A stretch of DNA of 63,620 bases from NCBI GenBank assembly GCA_002328185.1, contig DCWQ01000038.1, positions 49,493-113,112 on the forward strand, in the 5' to 3' direction. Origin of the DNA: Dehalococcoidia bacterium UBA2158. GTDB taxonomy: Bacteria > Chloroflexota > Dehalococcoidia > Lucifugimonadales > UBA3495. The translations under genes and the position numbers were made by a program. Positions 63,589 through 63,620 of this stretch are shown one piece after another. The number at the start of each line of letters is the position of its first letter. Position 1 is the stretch's first letter. The notes beneath the pieces were generated by a model, which saw nothing but the letters and a program-made list of their open reading frames with translations, was not told the origin of the DNA and searched no databases.

Positions 63589-63618
63589 TTGACACGCAAT
63601 TTGCGCTAGGGCTACAAT
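63589..63618 (+). promoter_or_regulatory. Sigma70-type promoter at the right edge
   Basis: TTGACA (63589-63594), an 18-base spacer and TACAAT (63613-63618) form a near-consensus promoter reading out of the window; the gene it serves is not visible. Confidence 0.65.
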
Positions 63619-63620
63619 TT

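Overview
The window looks like a piece of a Chloroflexota chromosome, probably of the Dehalococcoidia/SAR202 type. This is an inference from GC-rich coding sequence, the mixture of flavin monooxygenases, CaiB-type CoA transferases, molybdenum hydroxylase, hydantoinase/amidase enzymes and a CtaG-type oxidase assembly gene, and the many short palindromic intergenic repeats. No rRNA gene is present, so placement is not proven. One tRNA gene (Asp, GTC) lies near the left edge.

Layout. 1-4700: end of a Thr/Pro-rich protein, tRNA-Asp, an SDR/TPP-enzyme pair, and a eukaryote-type (GSII) glutamine synthetase with its own promoter and terminator. 5060-16870: a catabolic block with aspartate dehydrogenase, metallo-beta-lactamase-fold hydrolase, GMC oxidoreductase, then a co-directional run (luciferase-like flavoprotein, Gfo/Idh/MocA oxidoreductase, cytochrome P450, HpaB-type flavin monooxygenase) facing an asparaginase-like/hydantoinase pair. 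17075-24664: a DNA-damage island with DnaE2, ImuB-like protein, a DUF6504-like partner and a frameshifted Ada-Ogt protein, mixed with decayed genes (SRPBCC, DUF559, thioesterase). 24808-36688: peptidase-MA-like membrane protein, DinB-fold protein, cyclophilin lipoprotein, a broken enoyl-CoA hydratase, GarR-like reductase, epimerase, thioredoxin reductase, TSUP transporter, NAD-kinase-like protein, amidase and a second flavin monooxygenase. 36877-40587: decayed SDR and cytochrome c, then CtaG, a FixH/YtkA-like membrane protein and a CDF metal exporter. 40700-49776: a second catabolic block with dimeric alpha/beta-barrel proteins, hydrolase, tyrosine phosphatase, CitE-like lyase, CaiB CoA transferase, an orphan molybdenum hydroxylase large subunit, a carboxymuconolactone-decarboxylase-like protein, an Lrp-type sensor domain and RidA. 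50131-54698: an EF-G paralogue, a SIR2 remnant, a CDGSH protein and an acyl-CoA mutase whose substrate residues predict isobutyryl-CoA. 55137-63354: an esterase and then housekeeping genes (tyrS, ribF, rsmD, coaD, a coiled-coil protein, a Lon-family protease).

The genes suggest an aerobic heterotroph that oxidises and hydrolyses diverse organic compounds and feeds them through CoA-thioester chemistry. A striking feature is the number of genes broken by one-base frame changes (SRPBCC, thioesterase, Ada, enoyl-CoA hydratase, SIR2, CDGSH). This could be true decay or homopolymer errors in the assembly. No CRISPR array, integrase, transposase or intact phage gene was seen. The most notable candidates for something new are the ImuB/DUF6504 junction with a 15-bp tandem repeat, the F/Q-type mutase, the likely AUC start of the coiled-coil gene, and repeat-derived coding sequence at the end of the Lon-like protease.
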